A DNA stretch of 64,000 bases from Nitrosomonas sp. Nm84 (GCF_003201565.1 NZ_QJJP01000001.1:62001-126000), one strand, 5' to 3'. Shown: positions 1 to 10,248, counted from the stretch's first letter. Numbers and translations are program-made. Notes: generated from the sequence alone by a model not told the origin.

Positions 1-364
1 AATCAATCGATGGATCTTCCGGATAACGAAATACCAACACATCGCCGCGCTTTGGTTCATTGATATCAAATACTTTTTTGTTGATTACCGGGAGCCTGAT
101 ACCATAGGTATACTTGTTCACCAGGATAAAATCACCAACCAGCAATGTGGGTATCATTGAGCCGGATGGTATTTTAAATGGCTCAATCACAAACGAGCGC
201 AAACTGAAAACAATCAGGATAATCGGGAAAAAACTTTTAGGATACTCAATCCACCACGGTTCATTGTCTTCCGGTGTGCGCTTATTCTTCCACAGCAGCG
301 TATCTAACAACCAAATACTGCCGGTAATTACGAGCAAAACAAATAAGACCAAAGGGAAATTCAT
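1..364 (-). CDS. lepB: Signal peptidase I, N-terminal part (runs off the window)
   Basis: This is the N-terminal ~121 residues of the leader peptidase that removes Sec/Tat signal peptides on the periplasmic face of the inner membrane. Translation gives an N-terminal membrane segment (residues 4-22), a short charged loop, a second hydrophobic stretch, then FKIPSGSMIPTL. The Ser of SGSM is the catalytic nucleophile of the S26 family. The KRGDVLVF strand follows. The catalytic lysine box (YIKR in the family) should lie just beyond base 1, so the gene is cut by the window edge. The ATG at 364 is preceded by AAAGGGAAT at good spacing. It lies 103 bp downstream of lepA, the usual lepA-lepB order in proteobacteria. 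Confidence 0.93.
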   Translation of the reverse strand, partial: MNFPLVLFVLLVITGSIWLLDTLLWKNKRTPEDNEPWWIEYPKSFFPIILIVFSLRSFVIEPFKIPSGSMIPTLLVGDFILVNKYTYGIRLPVINKKVFDINEPKRGDVLVFRYPEDPSID

Positions 365-467
365 ACGATTCCCTTTGCTGATACAACATTAAAACCATTT
401 TGTATTTTGTTATATTCACTCAGACTCAATCTATGGTTAGGTGAACGAATTTTATTTTTACGCATCA

Positions 468-2261
468 TTATTTATTGTCAACCTGCAAAATCGCCAGAAA
501 TGCTTCTTGCGGAATTTCTACATTACCAACCCGCTTCATTCTCTTTTTACCTGCTTTTTGTTTCTCCAGCAACTTTCGTTTACGTGTTATATCGCCACCG
601 TAGCATTTTGCCAACACATTCTTGCGTAATGCCTTAACAGTTTCACGCGCAATGATATGTGCTCCGATGGCTGCTTGTACGGCAATATCGAACATCTGAC
701 GAGGAATCAATTGACGCATTTTCTGCACTAATTCGCGCCCTCGATATTGACTGCTGCTTCTATGGATAATCAATGACAAAGCATCCACTTTATCACTATT
801 AATCAATATATCCAGCTTCACTAAATCAGAAGCACGAAATTCTTTAAATTCATAATCCAATGAAGCATAACCGCGACTGGTCGATTTCAATCGGTCAAAA
901 AAATCCATGACGACTTCGTTCAGCGGCATCTCATAAGTCAGCATGACTTGCTTACCCAGATATTGCATATTCGTTTGATTACCGCGCTTACTCACGCACA
1001 ATGTAATCACTGCACCAACATATTCTTCCGGTACCAAAATGGTCGAAGTAATAATAGGCTCACGAATCTCTGCAATTTTAGAAAGATCAGGGATTTTTGA
1101 TGGATTTTCAATTTCGATGAGTGTGCCATCGCGCATCAATATCTGATAAACCACTGTCGGTGCAGTCGTAATCAAATCCATATCGTATTCTCTCTCTAGT
1201 CGCTCTTGGACAATATCCATATGCAGCAACCCAAGAAAACCGCAACGGAATCCAAAACCCAATGCTTGCGATACTTCCGGCTCGAAATGCAGTGACGAAT
1301 CGTTCAATTTTAATTTTTCCAATGCTGAACGTAATGCGTCGTATTGATTGGATTCGACCGGATACAGACCGGCAAATACCTGTGGTTTTATCTCCTTAAA
1401 ACCCTGCAGTGGCTTTTCCGCTGGATGATTAACCAATGTCACCGTATCGCCAACTTTCGCCGCATCCAACTCTTTAATGCCGGAAATGATAAATCCTACT
1501 TCCCCTGCACTGAGCGCGTCACGATAAGCTGATTTCGGTACAAATACCCCCACCTGTTCACACAACTGTACTGCCCGACTGGCCATCAATAAAATTTTAT
1601 CACCAGGTTTGATGATGCCATCCATGACTCTTACCAATATTACGACACCCACATAATTATCAAACCAAGAGTCAATGATTAAGGCCTTTAATGGTGCATC
1701 CGGATTGCCTGTCGGCTCAGGAATTCTTGCAATCAGTGCCTCTAAAACATCTTCAACACCTTGCCCGGTTTTAGCACTAACTCTGACCGCATCATGCGCA
1801 TCGATTCCAATCACTTCTTCAATATTGCTGATAACACGCTCGGGATCAGCAGCCGGCAAGTCAATCTTGTTTAAAACCGGAATAACTTCAACGCCTTGTT
1901 CAATTGCGGTATAACAGTTGGCAACGGTTTGCGCTTCGACTCCCTGCGATGCATCAACAACCAAGAGAGCACCTTCGCATGCAGCCAGCGAACGCGACAC
2001 CTCATAAGAGAAATCGACATGTCCCGGTGTGTCAATTAAATTCAATAAATAAGTTTCACCATTTCTTGCCTTATAGTGCAACGCCGCAGTTTGGGCTTTG
2101 ATGGTAATGCCTCTTTCACGCTCCAGGTCCATGGAATCCAATACTTGCTCTTCCATTTCACGATCAGATAAGCCGCCGCACAAATGGATAATACGATCTG
2201 CCAGCGTTGATTTACCGTGATCAATATGTGCAATGATGGAAAAATTACGAATATGCCGCAT
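468..2261 (-). CDS. lepA: Elongation factor 4 (LepA GTPase)
   Basis: Ribosome-associated translational GTPase related to EF-G that acts on stalled or stressed ribosomes in the cytoplasm. At 597 residues it has the normal family length. The GTP-binding motifs are intact: P-loop AHIDHGKST (11-19), DTPGHVDF (77-84) and NKID (131-134). The C-terminus is rich in Lys/Arg with the family-typical [11 protein letters not shown] and KAGKKRMKR segments. It is followed on the same strand by lepB, so the two are probably one transcript. The ATG at 2261 opens directly on the conserved [16 protein letters not shown]. Confidence 0.98.
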   Translation of the reverse strand: MRHIRNFSIIAHIDHGKSTLADRIIHLCGGLSDREMEEQVLDSMDLERERGITIKAQTAALHYKARNGETYLLNLIDTPGHVDFSYEVSRSLAACEGALLVVDASQGVEAQTVANCYTAIEQGVEVIPVLNKIDLPAADPERVISNIEEVIGIDAHDAVRVSAKTGQGVEDVLEALIARIPEPTGNPDAPLKALIIDSWFDNYVGVVILVRVMDGIIKPGDKILLMASRAVQLCEQVGVFVPKSAYRDALSAGEVGFIISGIKELDAAKVGDTVTLVNHPAEKPLQGFKEIKPQVFAGLYPVESNQYDALRSALEKLKLNDSSLHFEPEVSQALGFGFRCGFLGLLHMDIVQERLEREYDMDLITTAPTVVYQILMRDGTLIEIENPSKIPDLSKIAEIREPIITSTILVPEEYVGAVITLCVSKRGNQTNMQYLGKQVMLTYEMPLNEVVMDFFDRLKSTSRGYASLDYEFKEFRASDLVKLDILINSDKVDALSLIIHRSSSQYRGRELVQKMRQLIPRQMFDIAVQAAIGAHIIARETVKALRKNVLAKCYGGDITRKRKLLEKQKAGKKRMKRVGNVEIPQEAFLAILQVDNK

Positions 2262-2362
2262 CAGGATATGAGAAATAAAATATGTTTCCAGTCATGTGGA
2301 AATTAATGTCGCGCTAGTGCGGAAATTAAAATAGTGGATGGACAGTTAAAAGAGGCAGCATT

Positions 2363-2656
2363 CTAACGAAATTTACTAAGATAATCATCTAAAGCTGCTA
2401 AATCCAGGAAATAATGACAAATCTCTTGATTAGTAAGCGATGACAACAGCACTGGAATTTTCTCCCCATACCGTGCCACCAATTCAGGATTAGTATCAAT
2501 ATCAACAACTTGAAAATAAAACGATACTTGCGCTTGCAAATTTTGCAGCGCAAGTATCATATCTTGACACAGATGACAACTTTCACGGCCGTATACAATC
2601 AGTGTATTTGCTTGATTTGCGGCACACGAATCCGACTCAATTTTTTTTGTCATCAT
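2363..2656 (-). CDS. Small glutaredoxin-like (thioredoxin-fold) protein
   Basis: A 97-residue protein with a single thioredoxin-fold domain. The strand-loop-helix YGRESCHLCQDM carries a CxxC pair at about residues 29-32. The cis-Pro region is KIPVLL near residue 67. This matches the DUF836/glutaredoxin-like family often found next to mucD/degP and lepA. The physiological substrate is not known. The start codon overlaps the 3' end of mucD by 20 nt, implying translational coupling, and lepA follows 100 bp downstream. The linkage suggests a thiol-redox task linked to envelope or protein quality control, but that is inference from position only. Confidence 0.8.
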   Translation of the reverse strand: MMTKKIESDSCAANQANTLIVYGRESCHLCQDMILALQNLQAQVSFYFQVVDIDTNPELVARYGEKIPVLLSSLTNQEICHYFLDLAALDDYLSKFR

Positions 2657-4070
2657 CGGTAAGCTTCATCGTAATAAAAGTATTCATATCTCCTCTTTTA
2701 ACAAGCAAGGCGATATTCTTTCCACTTTTAACTTGTCCAAGCAATTCATTAAATTGCTGAATACTCTTAACATCTTTGCTGTTAAGCCCAAGAATAATAT
2801 CCCCGACTCGAATCCCTGAGCGACTGGCAATACCGGGTTGCATGTCTTCAACCAATAACCCATTAGCAATCTCCAATTGTTTCCGCTGTTCGGCGGTAAT
2901 CTCACTTAACGCTAATCCAAGACGATTTGAAGTATCCGGTTTTTTTCCTTGCTTGAGTTTGCGATTCTCTATCACTTCATCGGAAGGTGTTTCCCCAACC
3001 TCAACATTGACAGTTTTTAAAGCACCATCTCGCCAAACCTGAATAGTTACTTTTGCATTTGGTTTGGTATTACCAACGATACGTGGCAAATCGGCAGATG
3101 TCGTAACGTTTTTCTCGTCAAACTTCAAAATGATATCCCGCGGCTTGATTCCTGCCGTGTCTGCAGGGCCACCCTTTTCCACTGAAACGACTAACGCACC
3201 ACTACTGTCCGTCAACCCGAAGGATTCCGCCAGCTCTTTGGTGACTTCCTGAATCATCACGCCAATTCTGCCGCGGCTTATTTTACCGCTGGCTTTTAAC
3301 TGATCTGCAATTTCAGTTGCCACATTGATCGGTATGGCAAATGACAATCCCATGAATCCACCAGTCCGGCTGTAAATTTGAGAATTAATGCCAACCACTT
3401 CTCCCTTCATGTTAAATAAAGGTCCGCCTGAATTACCTGGATTAATTGCTACGTCCGTTTGTATAAATGGCACATAATTTTCTTGTGCCAAGGAGCGGCC
3501 TTTAGCACTGACTATCCCTGCAGTCACACTATGCTCAAAACCGAAAGGCGATCCAATTGCAATAACCCATTCGCCCACTCTGAGATTCTCTGGATTTCCT
3601 TGTGTAACTTTAGGCAAATCTGTTGCATTTATTTTGATTAATGCAATATCTGTTTTTCGATCAGTACCGATAATTTCCGCTACAAATTCACGTTTATCGT
3701 TAAGCTTCACAGTAACTTCATCAGCTGTCTCAACAACATGCGCATTGGTCAAAATGTAACCATCCGAACTAATGATAAAACCAGACCCTAAAGACTTAGG
3801 TTCAGATCTTCTCGGTGCAGGAAATGGTTGCATATGTCTTTTAAAAAAATCATAAAAAGGTGAGTTTTCAGGAATACCCGGTATCTCTGGAAGTACCTGA
3901 CCATTGAGCGTGTTTGATGTTTGCACAGCACTAATATTTACTACCGCAGCACCATGTTTTTCTACAAGCCCGGTAAAATCCGGTAGCTCATTAGCTTGTG
4001 CAAAAACTGCAAATGGTGATAAAAACAGCGAGATCACTATGAATCGAAAAATTATTCTTGTTCTTGCCAT
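2637..4070 (-). CDS. mucD: Periplasmic serine protease, DegP/HtrA (MucD) type
   Basis: HtrA-family protease/chaperone that degrades misfolded envelope proteins and, in MucD systems, dampens the RpoE response. From the ATG at 4070 the product is 477 residues with a signal peptide (cleavage near VFAQA). The trypsin-like domain has the triad His111 (TNAHVV), Asp141 (TDIALI) and Ser214 (GNSGGPLF). Two PDZ domains follow, at about 270-360 and 385-475. An upstream in-frame ATG at 4103 would add 11 residues before the signal peptide and has a poor ribosome site, so the inner start is preferred. The 226 bp between rseB and this gene allow a separate promoter. A weak inverted repeat (ACACGCCTTA/TAAGGTGT) sits at about 4203-4221. 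Confidence 0.93.
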   Translation of the reverse strand: MARTRIIFRFIVISLFLSPFAVFAQANELPDFTGLVEKHGAAVVNISAVQTSNTLNGQVLPEIPGIPENSPFYDFFKRHMQPFPAPRRSEPKSLGSGFIISSDGYILTNAHVVETADEVTVKLNDKREFVAEIIGTDRKTDIALIKINATDLPKVTQGNPENLRVGEWVIAIGSPFGFEHSVTAGIVSAKGRSLAQENYVPFIQTDVAINPGNSGGPLFNMKGEVVGINSQIYSRTGGFMGLSFAIPINVATEIADQLKASGKISRGRIGVMIQEVTKELAESFGLTDSSGALVVSVEKGGPADTAGIKPRDIILKFDEKNVTTSADLPRIVGNTKPNAKVTIQVWRDGALKTVNVEVGETPSDEVIENRKLKQGKKPDTSNRLGLALSEITAEQRKQLEIANGLLVEDMQPGIASRSGIRVGDIILGLNSKDVKSIQQFNELLGQVKSGKNIALLVKRGDMNTFITMKLTDDDKKN

Positions 4071-4295
4071 GTAACCAGTATAGATAATTAGCATTTTATT
4101 CATATTCTTATCAATCAGGAAATGTGTTTAATTATTGCAGATATCGTTGAAGAAAAACGGAAGGGTTAAATTTAATCGACTAAGACTATCACATTATCGT
4201 TACACGCCTTAAATAAGGTGTACATCAGATTGCTAGCTTTATTCAGTTTTCTGATTCGCAGATTAATTGTGTAATAAGCTTCTACCGACTGATAC

Positions 4296-5285
4296 TCAAT
4301 CTTGCCTAAAGACAGAATCGCCTATTAGCTTTATCGTTTCCACAGGCACTTCACCAACAGTCGTAATTTTATTATCACCCAGCGTACGAACATAAATATT
4401 AATTGCACCGCGGCTTGTAAAAACACCTGGTACTGGTGCTGATGCATCCCTAATAATAGGCTCTATGAAAATAGAAACCGTTGCAAGCCCATCCGATAGC
4501 GCAATATGATCCACCAATGTGGGTTTTTCAGTCAAATTACGCTTCATCTCAACCAATTTCTTAAAGCCAGTCGGCAAGTTCTTAACTTGCCACTTTAATT
4601 CACCTTCTTTTAGAATTGATGTAACCAAATCGGTTACTTTCCATTCCTGTGTGAGAATCGACTGATCAGGCTTTAACAAGTCAGAATGAATTTCCCCGTC
4701 AACTTCCAATTGCACAAATGCAAATTGCTCAACCGTTTTATTTCCATCCATTACTGCAACTTTTAGCAACAAACCTGATTTGGTATCAATCCAGAATTGA
4801 TGACCGTACCGCAAAGAATCTCTTGGCGTCAGGGATAAGACCTGGGATTCATTATCAGATATACGCTCACGCTTGGTTTCTTTGACATAATAATTGTCAT
4901 CAATACTATCAAACGATTGCGGCAGAAGATTAGGAAAGAATTTACGAAACCAGCGCTTCTCAGTATAAATATTCTTGCTATCAGGCAAGTAGCATTTCAT
5001 CTCATCATTATTGCGAAAAACAATGCGTGGAACGCCATCTAAAGCTTCAATTTTTTCACGTTCCCCAGCTTGATCAGTCTTATGGATTATACGTGATGTC
5101 TCCATATGCCCATCAGCAAAATAAACAAACGTTCCTGAGTAATTATGCTGACGCGGAGCATCGGCCATTTTTTTCAACCATCCCAGCGCGCTTTCTGATG
5201 AATGAGGTAAATTCTGCGCCAGCGCAGCATGGAAGAAACCAAATGTTAACAAAAAAAACAGCGTGATTATTTTACGGCTAATCAT
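4296..5285 (-). CDS. rseB: Periplasmic sigma-E regulator RseB/MucB
   Basis: Periplasmic sensor that binds the anti-sigma factor RseA and shields it from proteolysis until mislocalised lipoproteins or LPS are sensed. The protein is 329 residues with a clear signal peptide (FFLLTFGFFHAALAQ). The large N-terminal LolA-like domain contains the family segments YSGTFVYFADG and GVPRIVFRNNDEMKCYLPD. A smaller C-terminal domain follows. Its ATG overlaps the rseA stop by 4 nt (ATGA), so the two are translationally coupled in the order rpoE-rseA-rseB. Length and order are those expected for a proteobacterial RpoE operon. Confidence 0.93.
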   Translation of the reverse strand: MISRKIITLFFLLTFGFFHAALAQNLPHSSESALGWLKKMADAPRQHNYSGTFVYFADGHMETSRIIHKTDQAGEREKIEALDGVPRIVFRNNDEMKCYLPDSKNIYTEKRWFRKFFPNLLPQSFDSIDDNYYVKETKRERISDNESQVLSLTPRDSLRYGHQFWIDTKSGLLLKVAVMDGNKTVEQFAFVQLEVDGEIHSDLLKPDQSILTQEWKVTDLVTSILKEGELKWQVKNLPTGFKKLVEMKRNLTEKPTLVDHIALSDGLATVSIFIEPIIRDASAPVPGVFTSRGAINIYVRTLGDNKITTVGEVPVETIKLIGDSVFRQD

Positions 5286-5830
5286 CTACCATATCTTTCG
5301 CTATATTCATTGACGTTATTTACATTAGTAACTTGCCCTCGCATATTTGTCCCTGGTGAAAATTCTCTATGCACAAATAAGTATTCGTTAATCTCAATTG
5401 GAGGGTAATTATTTAGTAAGACAGGCGATGAAACCATTACAGGCGCAGCAGTCAGATTACTATTATGGTTTGGATTTTCTGCAATCAGCGCTTGCTGAGG
5501 CACGTAGGAAGCGTTGTACATGATTGCCCATGCGGAAATCATCGCAACCACTGAAGCCGCCATGGAAAAAGCAAACACTTTGTATTTTTGTTGCTTGGGT
5601 ATATTCGATGTTTTGGGAAAAAGCGCAGTAGGTTCGGTTTTTAATTTCTGGTTAACGTTGAAGGATACATCTGTTGACAGTCGTGATGATTGTCGCAGCG
5701 TATCGCCAATCAAGTGGTAAGTTTTCCATTTATCCCGTAAATTATCATCTTCCCGAAGTACTGCGATCGTATTTGACGCATCTTGTCCACCAAGCTCACC
5801 ATCCATTAATGCTGATATTTTGCTTTTCAC
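5282..5830 (-). CDS. rseA: Anti-sigma-E factor RseA
   Basis: Single-pass inner-membrane anti-sigma factor that holds RpoE inactive. Residues 1-60 form the sigma-binding domain (KISALMDGELG, then WKTYHLIGDTLR, both family hallmarks). A transmembrane segment lies at about 88-106 (VFAFSMAASVVAMISAWAIM). A short periplasmic tail binds RseB and would be clipped by site-1 and site-2 proteases. It is 182 residues, normal length. It begins 1 bp after rpoE and overlaps rseB by 4 nt, so the three form one coupled operon. Confidence 0.92.
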   Translation of the reverse strand: MKSKISALMDGELGGQDASNTIAVLREDDNLRDKWKTYHLIGDTLRQSSRLSTDVSFNVNQKLKTEPTALFPKTSNIPKQQKYKVFAFSMAASVVAMISAWAIMYNASYVPQQALIAENPNHNSNLTAAPVMVSSPVLLNNYPPIEINEYLFVHREFSPGTNMRGQVTNVNNVNEYSERYGR

Positions 5831-5831
5831 A

Positions 5832-6431
5832 TTACCACCTCTTGTCTTTACTGGTTCCTAATAAAGGGCGCAATTGTTCAGATATTGCTTCACGTGCGCG
5901 AAAGATGCGCGAACGTACAGTACCTATCGGACAACTCATAATATTTGCAATTTCTTCATAACTTAATCCATCGATCTCTCTTAAAACAATTGCAGTACGT
6001 AATTCCTCAGGCAATGAATCCAACGTTTGATTAACCGTTTGAGCGATTTGCTTACTCATCAGTTCACTCTCCGGTGTGTTCATTTCCTTTAATATACCGC
6101 TATCCTCGAAATTCTCGGCATCCTCGTTATCAAATTCCTGCAGTGTCGGTACCTTACGTCCCTGAGACACCAAGAAATTCTTAGCAGTATTAATGCCAAT
6201 TCGATATAACCACGTATAAAAAGCACTCTCCCCGCGAAATAAAGGCAGTGCTCTATAAGCTTTAATAAAAGCTTCTTGTGTCACATCTTCAACCTCAGCA
6301 GCATCACGTATAAAATGTGATAATAAACGAGCTAGCTTACGTTGATATTTGACGACTAGCAGATCGAATGCGTGCTTATCCCCACCTTGAACCCGTTCTA
6401 CTAATTGCTGATCGACTTCCCGATCACCCAT
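5832..6431 (-). CDS. rpoE: ECF sigma factor sigma-E
   Basis: Alternative sigma factor that directs RNA polymerase to envelope-stress genes. The 199-residue product has region 2 (about 20-90, with VTQEAFIKAYRALPLFRGESAFYTW split across it) and region 4 near the C-terminus (LREIDGLSYEEIANIMSCPIGTVRSRIFRARE, helix-turn-helix at about 150-182). The ATG at 6431 is preceded by AGGTAG. No clear sigma-E consensus promoter (GGAACTT/TCTGA) was found by eye in the 295 bp upstream, so autoregulation cannot be shown from sequence. First gene of rpoE-rseA-rseB, with mucD downstream. Confidence 0.95.
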   Translation of the reverse strand: MGDREVDQQLVERVQGGDKHAFDLLVVKYQRKLARLLSHFIRDAAEVEDVTQEAFIKAYRALPLFRGESAFYTWLYRIGINTAKNFLVSQGRKVPTLQEFDNEDAENFEDSGILKEMNTPESELMSKQIAQTVNQTLDSLPEELRTAIVLREIDGLSYEEIANIMSCPIGTVRSRIFRAREAISEQLRPLLGTSKDKRW

Positions 6432-6726
6432 ACTACCTGATCCCTGAGCATTTTGAATGAATTTGTAATTTTATTCTTGTCCTGCTAAATGTAGCACAAT
6501 TACACAACAGAATAAGTATATCCATTCAAACAAATCTCGGAAACCAGATAATTAAAATCGCGCTATCGCTCATCGTAGAGACAATTAATCACGCTAATTA
6601 GTTCACGTCTCACTCTCTATACAGTTTTATCTTACAAATCTGTGAATAAAGACATGAAGCATATTGAGTCTGCTATTATTGGACGAATACGCAACGCTTC
6701 CATTATTGAGAGTCGAATTCAGTTTA

Positions 6727-8325
6727 ATGTCCAACAATTATTTTGATACACTTATTATCGGTAGTGGGTTAGCTGGATTCGCGCTTGCACTCCACTTAGC
6801 GCAACACAAAAAAGTCTGCATAGTAACCAAACAAACGGCTGATTCAGGTGCCAGCTCATGGGCACAAGGTGGTATTGCAGCAGCGTTATCAACTGATGAT
6901 TCACCATCAAAGCATGTTCAGGATACGTTGATAGCCGGAGCTGGTTTATGTGATGAGGAAGTTACTCAATATATTGCCGAGAATGCATCTGAGGCAATAC
7001 ATTGGCTAATCAATCAAGGTGTTGTTTTTACCAGCGATAAAACCAGTGAAACGGGATATCACCTCACTAAAGAAGGTGGCCATAGCTTGCGACGGATTAT
7101 TCATAGCGGTGATGCAACGGGCAAAGCTGTTCAACAAGCGCTCACCGAAAAAATCAGAGCTCACTCGAATATCTGTGTATTGGAACATCATATCGCTATC
7201 GATCTGATTACCAACGACAAACTATCAGGTCATACAGACTCACAGCATAGGCGATGCTTTGGTGCTTATATACTCGATAAGCGGAAAGGTAGCGTATATA
7301 CATTCACTGCACAAAATACCATACTGGCAACAGGCGGCGCCAGCAAAGTGTATCTCTACACCACCAATCCGGACACCGCCACGGGCGACGGCATTGCGAT
7401 GGGTTGGCGAGCAGGTTGCCGTATCGCCAACATGGAATTTATCCAATTTCATCCAACCTGTCTTTATCATCCTCATGCGAAATCATTTTTAATCAGTGAA
7501 GCTGTTCGTGGTGAAGGTGGGTTATTAAAACTTCCCAATGGCGAGCGCTTCATGCCGTGGCATGATCAACGTGCCGAGCTCGCACCCCGTGACATTGTTG
7601 CTCGCGCCATCGATTTTGAAATGAAAAAAAGAGGACTAGATTGTGTTTATCTGGATATATCGCATAAACCAGCCAGCTTTCTAAAGCAGCACTTTCCCAC
7701 TATACACGCTCGATGCTTAGAATTAGGTATTGATATAACTAAAGAATCGATTCCTGTCGTACCAGCTGCACATTACACTTGCGGTGGCGTTGTTACTGAT
7801 AAAAATGGCAAAACTGACCTAGATAATCTCTATGCCATTGGAGAAACCGCACACACCGGACTACATGGTGCCAATCGATTAGCAAGCAACTCTTTATTGG
7901 AATGCTTAGTGCTGGCCCAAGCTGCAGGGAACGACATTGCCAATCAGCCCGTTAATCCATTACCCAAACTACCTGATTGGGATGAAAGCCGTGTTATCGA
8001 TGCCGATGAAGAAATTGTCATTGCGCACAATTGGGATGAATTGCGTCGTTTCATGTGGAGTTATGTCGGCATTGTACGCACAACAAAACGATTACAACGT
8101 GCTCAACGCAGAATTGAACTCTTACGCGAAGAAATCAATGAGTACTATACAAACTTTCGGGTTACCAGCGACTTATTAGAATTGCGCAATCTCGTTGATA
8201 GCGCCGACTTAATCGTGAGAAGCGCAATGTTGCGTCATGAAAGTCGAGGATTACATTACAGTAAGGACTATCCGGATACATTATCTGTTGCCCGAAATAC
8301 TATATTGCAAAAAGAAACCCAATAA
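6727..8325 (+). CDS. nadB: L-aspartate oxidase
   Basis: FAD enzyme that oxidises L-aspartate to iminoaspartate, the first step of de novo NAD synthesis. From the ATG at 6727 the protein is 532 residues. The FAD-binding motif is LIIGSGLAGFALAL (9-22). The family blocks SSWAQGGIAAAL, HPTCLY, EAVRGEGG and the C-terminal TGLHGANRLASNSLLE are all present. An in-frame ATG 63 nt earlier (6664) would add residues with no family counterpart ahead of the Rossmann strand, so the inner start is chosen. It is divergent from rpoE with a ~295 bp gap. nadE lies 5 kb downstream in the same orientation but in a different transcription unit. Confidence 0.95.
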   Translation: MSNNYFDTLIIGSGLAGFALALHLAQHKKVCIVTKQTADSGASSWAQGGIAAALSTDDSPSKHVQDTLIAGAGLCDEEVTQYIAENASEAIHWLINQGVVFTSDKTSETGYHLTKEGGHSLRRIIHSGDATGKAVQQALTEKIRAHSNICVLEHHIAIDLITNDKLSGHTDSQHRRCFGAYILDKRKGSVYTFTAQNTILATGGASKVYLYTTNPDTATGDGIAMGWRAGCRIANMEFIQFHPTCLYHPHAKSFLISEAVRGEGGLLKLPNGERFMPWHDQRAELAPRDIVARAIDFEMKKRGLDCVYLDISHKPASFLKQHFPTIHARCLELGIDITKESIPVVPAAHYTCGGVVTDKNGKTDLDNLYAIGETAHTGLHGANRLASNSLLECLVLAQAAGNDIANQPVNPLPKLPDWDESRVIDADEEIVIAHNWDELRRFMWSYVGIVRTTKRLQRAQRRIELLREEINEYYTNFRVTSDLLELRNLVDSADLIVRSAMLRHESRGLHYSKDYPDTLSVARNTILQKETQ

Positions 8326-8338
8326 AACACTATTGGCC

Positions 8339-8812
8339 TTAATCCTGCTCGATTTTCAAGATTTTTCCATTAGCATCCAATTCAAGTTCGAGTTTTTTTC
8401 CTTCCGTCTTGATTTCTACCTCATAAACAGTAACCGTTCCATCTGGTTTTATCACTCTTTCTGCATCTTCAATGGTCGCTTGCGGATATGCCTTGGTAAT
8501 GGCCTGAATTATTGGTTCTGGCAGTGTCTTGACGTCGAGAGTTTCTTCAATTTGTAGAATCACTCCAGCGGAGTCATACGTAATCTCATATTCTCTGCCG
8601 TTTTCCTTGTATTCCACTTCATAAATGGCTTTACCTTCGATCATCCCCTTTTCGAATTCCACTTCTTTGGCATTTGGATAAGCTTTTTCAAAAGCTTCGA
8701 GTACTGCTTTGGGCACCTGATGTTGACTGACTTTTTTTTCACTCGCATTCGCTGGACCGAATGCTATCAAAAAGATGATCGATATCGTTGTAATCCAAAA
8801 TTGCGTTTTCAT
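8339..8812 (-). CDS. Periplasmic protein with two PepSY-like domains
   Basis: A 157-residue exported protein of unknown physiological role. A signal peptide (residues 1-23, ending GPANAS) is followed by two tandem copies of a ~60-residue PepSY-like (BLIP-type) fold. Each reads as a helix containing the signature AFEKAYPNAK or AITKAYPQAT, then VYEVE strands and a closing strand GVILQIEE or GKILKIEQ. Small PepSY-like proteins bind or inhibit other proteins or bind metal. None of this can be assigned here. The ATG at 8812 has a perfect AAGGAG ribosome site 6 nt upstream, which decides the start over an earlier ATG at 8872. Convergent with nadB, 13 bp between stops. Confidence 0.82.
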   Translation of the reverse strand: MKTQFWITTISIIFLIAFGPANASEKKVSQHQVPKAVLEAFEKAYPNAKEVEFEKGMIEGKAIYEVEYKENGREYEITYDSAGVILQIEETLDVKTLPEPIIQAITKAYPQATIEDAERVIKPDGTVTVYEVEIKTEGKKLELELDANGKILKIEQD

Positions 8813-9076
8813 AAGATCTCCTTTGGCTAGAACCAAATATGTGCTGATTAAAATCCGTTGATCCATTGACATTCTTTGAACGCGATCGAAGAGACCGTAA
8901 CGAAAAAATTCGTTACCTTCTGTCTACTCTATAGCTAAATAATTGTCAATTAGCACAGCTAAGATTGAGATGGCGGAGATAGCTTTAGGACAGGTGAATC
9001 GAAATCGGATATGCTAGCATAGGCTACATGGATTCTTGCAAAAGAAACAATGAAACGATATTAAAGTAATCTTATT

Positions 9077-9391
9077 ATGCATATAAAAAATTCTATCGAA
9101 ACCAAGCTTCAAGCATTGCAACCACAGTTCATGGAAGTAACCAATGAAAGTCACATGCACAATGTGCCGAAGGGGTCAGAAACTCATTTCAAGGTGACTA
9201 TCGTTTCTGAGAAATTTAATGGAAAAATGCTTTTAGCTCGTCATCGGATGATTAACACTATTCTGACTGATGAGCTTACTCATTCTATCCATGCCCTCGT
9301 TCTGCGCACAATGACTATGGAAGAATGGTTTGAAGAAAACGGGATGTCCAATAATTCTCCACCATGCCTTGGGGGTTCAATATTGAGATAA
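9077..9391 (+). CDS. bolA: BolA family protein
   Basis: Small class II KH-fold protein that pairs with monothiol glutaredoxins to handle [2Fe-2S] clusters and can act as a regulator. The 104 residues show the family pattern: an N-terminal helix, ESHMHNVPKGSETHFKVTIVSEKF, then GKMLLARHRMINTILTDEL and IHALVLRTMTMEEW. The conserved RH pair (ARHR) and the cluster-ligand His region are present. The last ~15 residues (NNSPPCLGGS...) are an unusual Pro/Gly/Cys tail beyond the fold. Monocistronic; upstream 200 bp are AT-rich. Confidence 0.85.
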   Translation: MHIKNSIETKLQALQPQFMEVTNESHMHNVPKGSETHFKVTIVSEKFNGKMLLARHRMINTILTDELTHSIHALVLRTMTMEEWFEENGMSNNSPPCLGGSILR

Positions 9392-9752
9392 TTCCGCAAC
9401 AATAGCTCTTTAACAGGTTATTGAACCGTCGAATTAATCAGGGTTTTTGCTGCTGATTGGAGTTTCCGGACGGAATAAAATATTGCATAGGGAAGCCACC
9501 CTATACTGAGCTAGATCCGATTCTGTGGACGGGTATCTCCATCATTCTTAGCCTACTATTGCGAATAGCGAATTGAACCCCTTTCTTATTTATATTCAAT
9601 CCTTGCGTTCTTTTTAATGTGGTTAAACTGTGATCTTTCTTGGAACCATTTATACCTTTTAATTATATTTTTAATAGGGCTCCCAATAGTCTATTCAAAA
9701 ATAAAATGTATGGATGACTGATTTACTTTTATTACAACGAAGGAGAAGCAGT
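9392..9752 (+). other. Gene-poor interval
   Basis: No coding frame with a recognisable product was found here on either strand. The stretch is AT-rich in its second half and contains a weak inverted repeat (AATCAG/CTGATT, about 9436-9457). It ends with the ribosome-binding site AAGGAG at 9740-9745 that serves the following gene. Confidence 0.5.
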
Positions 9753-10223
9753 ATGGCTAATTCCACATTCAAAGGTTTGATCTTAATTACTTCATTTTTT
9801 CTGGCGACTACATCGTTGGCTTTAGCCGTTTCTCTCACGCCCCAATCGCCAAATCTATACATTCTGCAGGGTAACGATCTGCGAATAACCTACTCGACAA
9901 CAAGTTTTGATGGAAAACCCCAGCTTAATTATGATGACGGAATTACGACCAAGTCTTTCAGAGGTGATGAGATCAGAAAGGTTGGAACGGAACTTGGCAC
10001 TCTGGTTAGCGTAACAATCCGAACAACTGTTAATTCAGGATCAACCACTTTTACAATCCTTATTCCACAGATTAATCTCGATTCGACAATGGAAGCAAAT
10101 ATCAAGACAGAAAGTATTATCACCAGGCATAAGGCCATTACCCCTAGCAGTCTGAACTATGGTCAATTAGATTCTTATAAGCTCGTCGTGTTAAGTGGTA
10201 CAGCAAGTTTGGTATATTTTTGA
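9753..10223 (+). CDS. Secreted protein of unknown function
   Basis: A 156-residue protein that I do not recognise. An N-terminal signal peptide (hydrophobic core LILITSFFLATTSLALAV) precedes a Ser/Thr/Ile-rich region with alternating hydrophobic residues suggesting an all-beta fold. There are no Cys residues after the signal peptide, no C-terminal PEP anchor and no membrane segment. The start is fixed by AAGGAGAAG just upstream of the ATG at 9753. An earlier in-frame ATG at 9714 would place 13 residues before the signal peptide. It sits between bolA and a decayed IS5 element, in a stretch with no housekeeping genes, so it may be a lineage-specific accessory gene. Confidence 0.6.
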   Translation: MANSTFKGLILITSFFLATTSLALAVSLTPQSPNLYILQGNDLRITYSTTSFDGKPQLNYDDGITTKSFRGDEIRKVGTELGTLVSVTIRTTVNSGSTTFTILIPQINLDSTMEANIKTESIITRHKAITPSSLNYGQLDSYKLVVLSGTASLVYF

Positions 10224-10248
10224 CATAAAATTTGCCTTGTACAAACCT

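Noticed and set aside
9408..9425. TTTAACAGGTTATTGAA resembling the repeat's terminal sequence
   Set aside because: No internal repeat words or second end occur in the following 200 bp.
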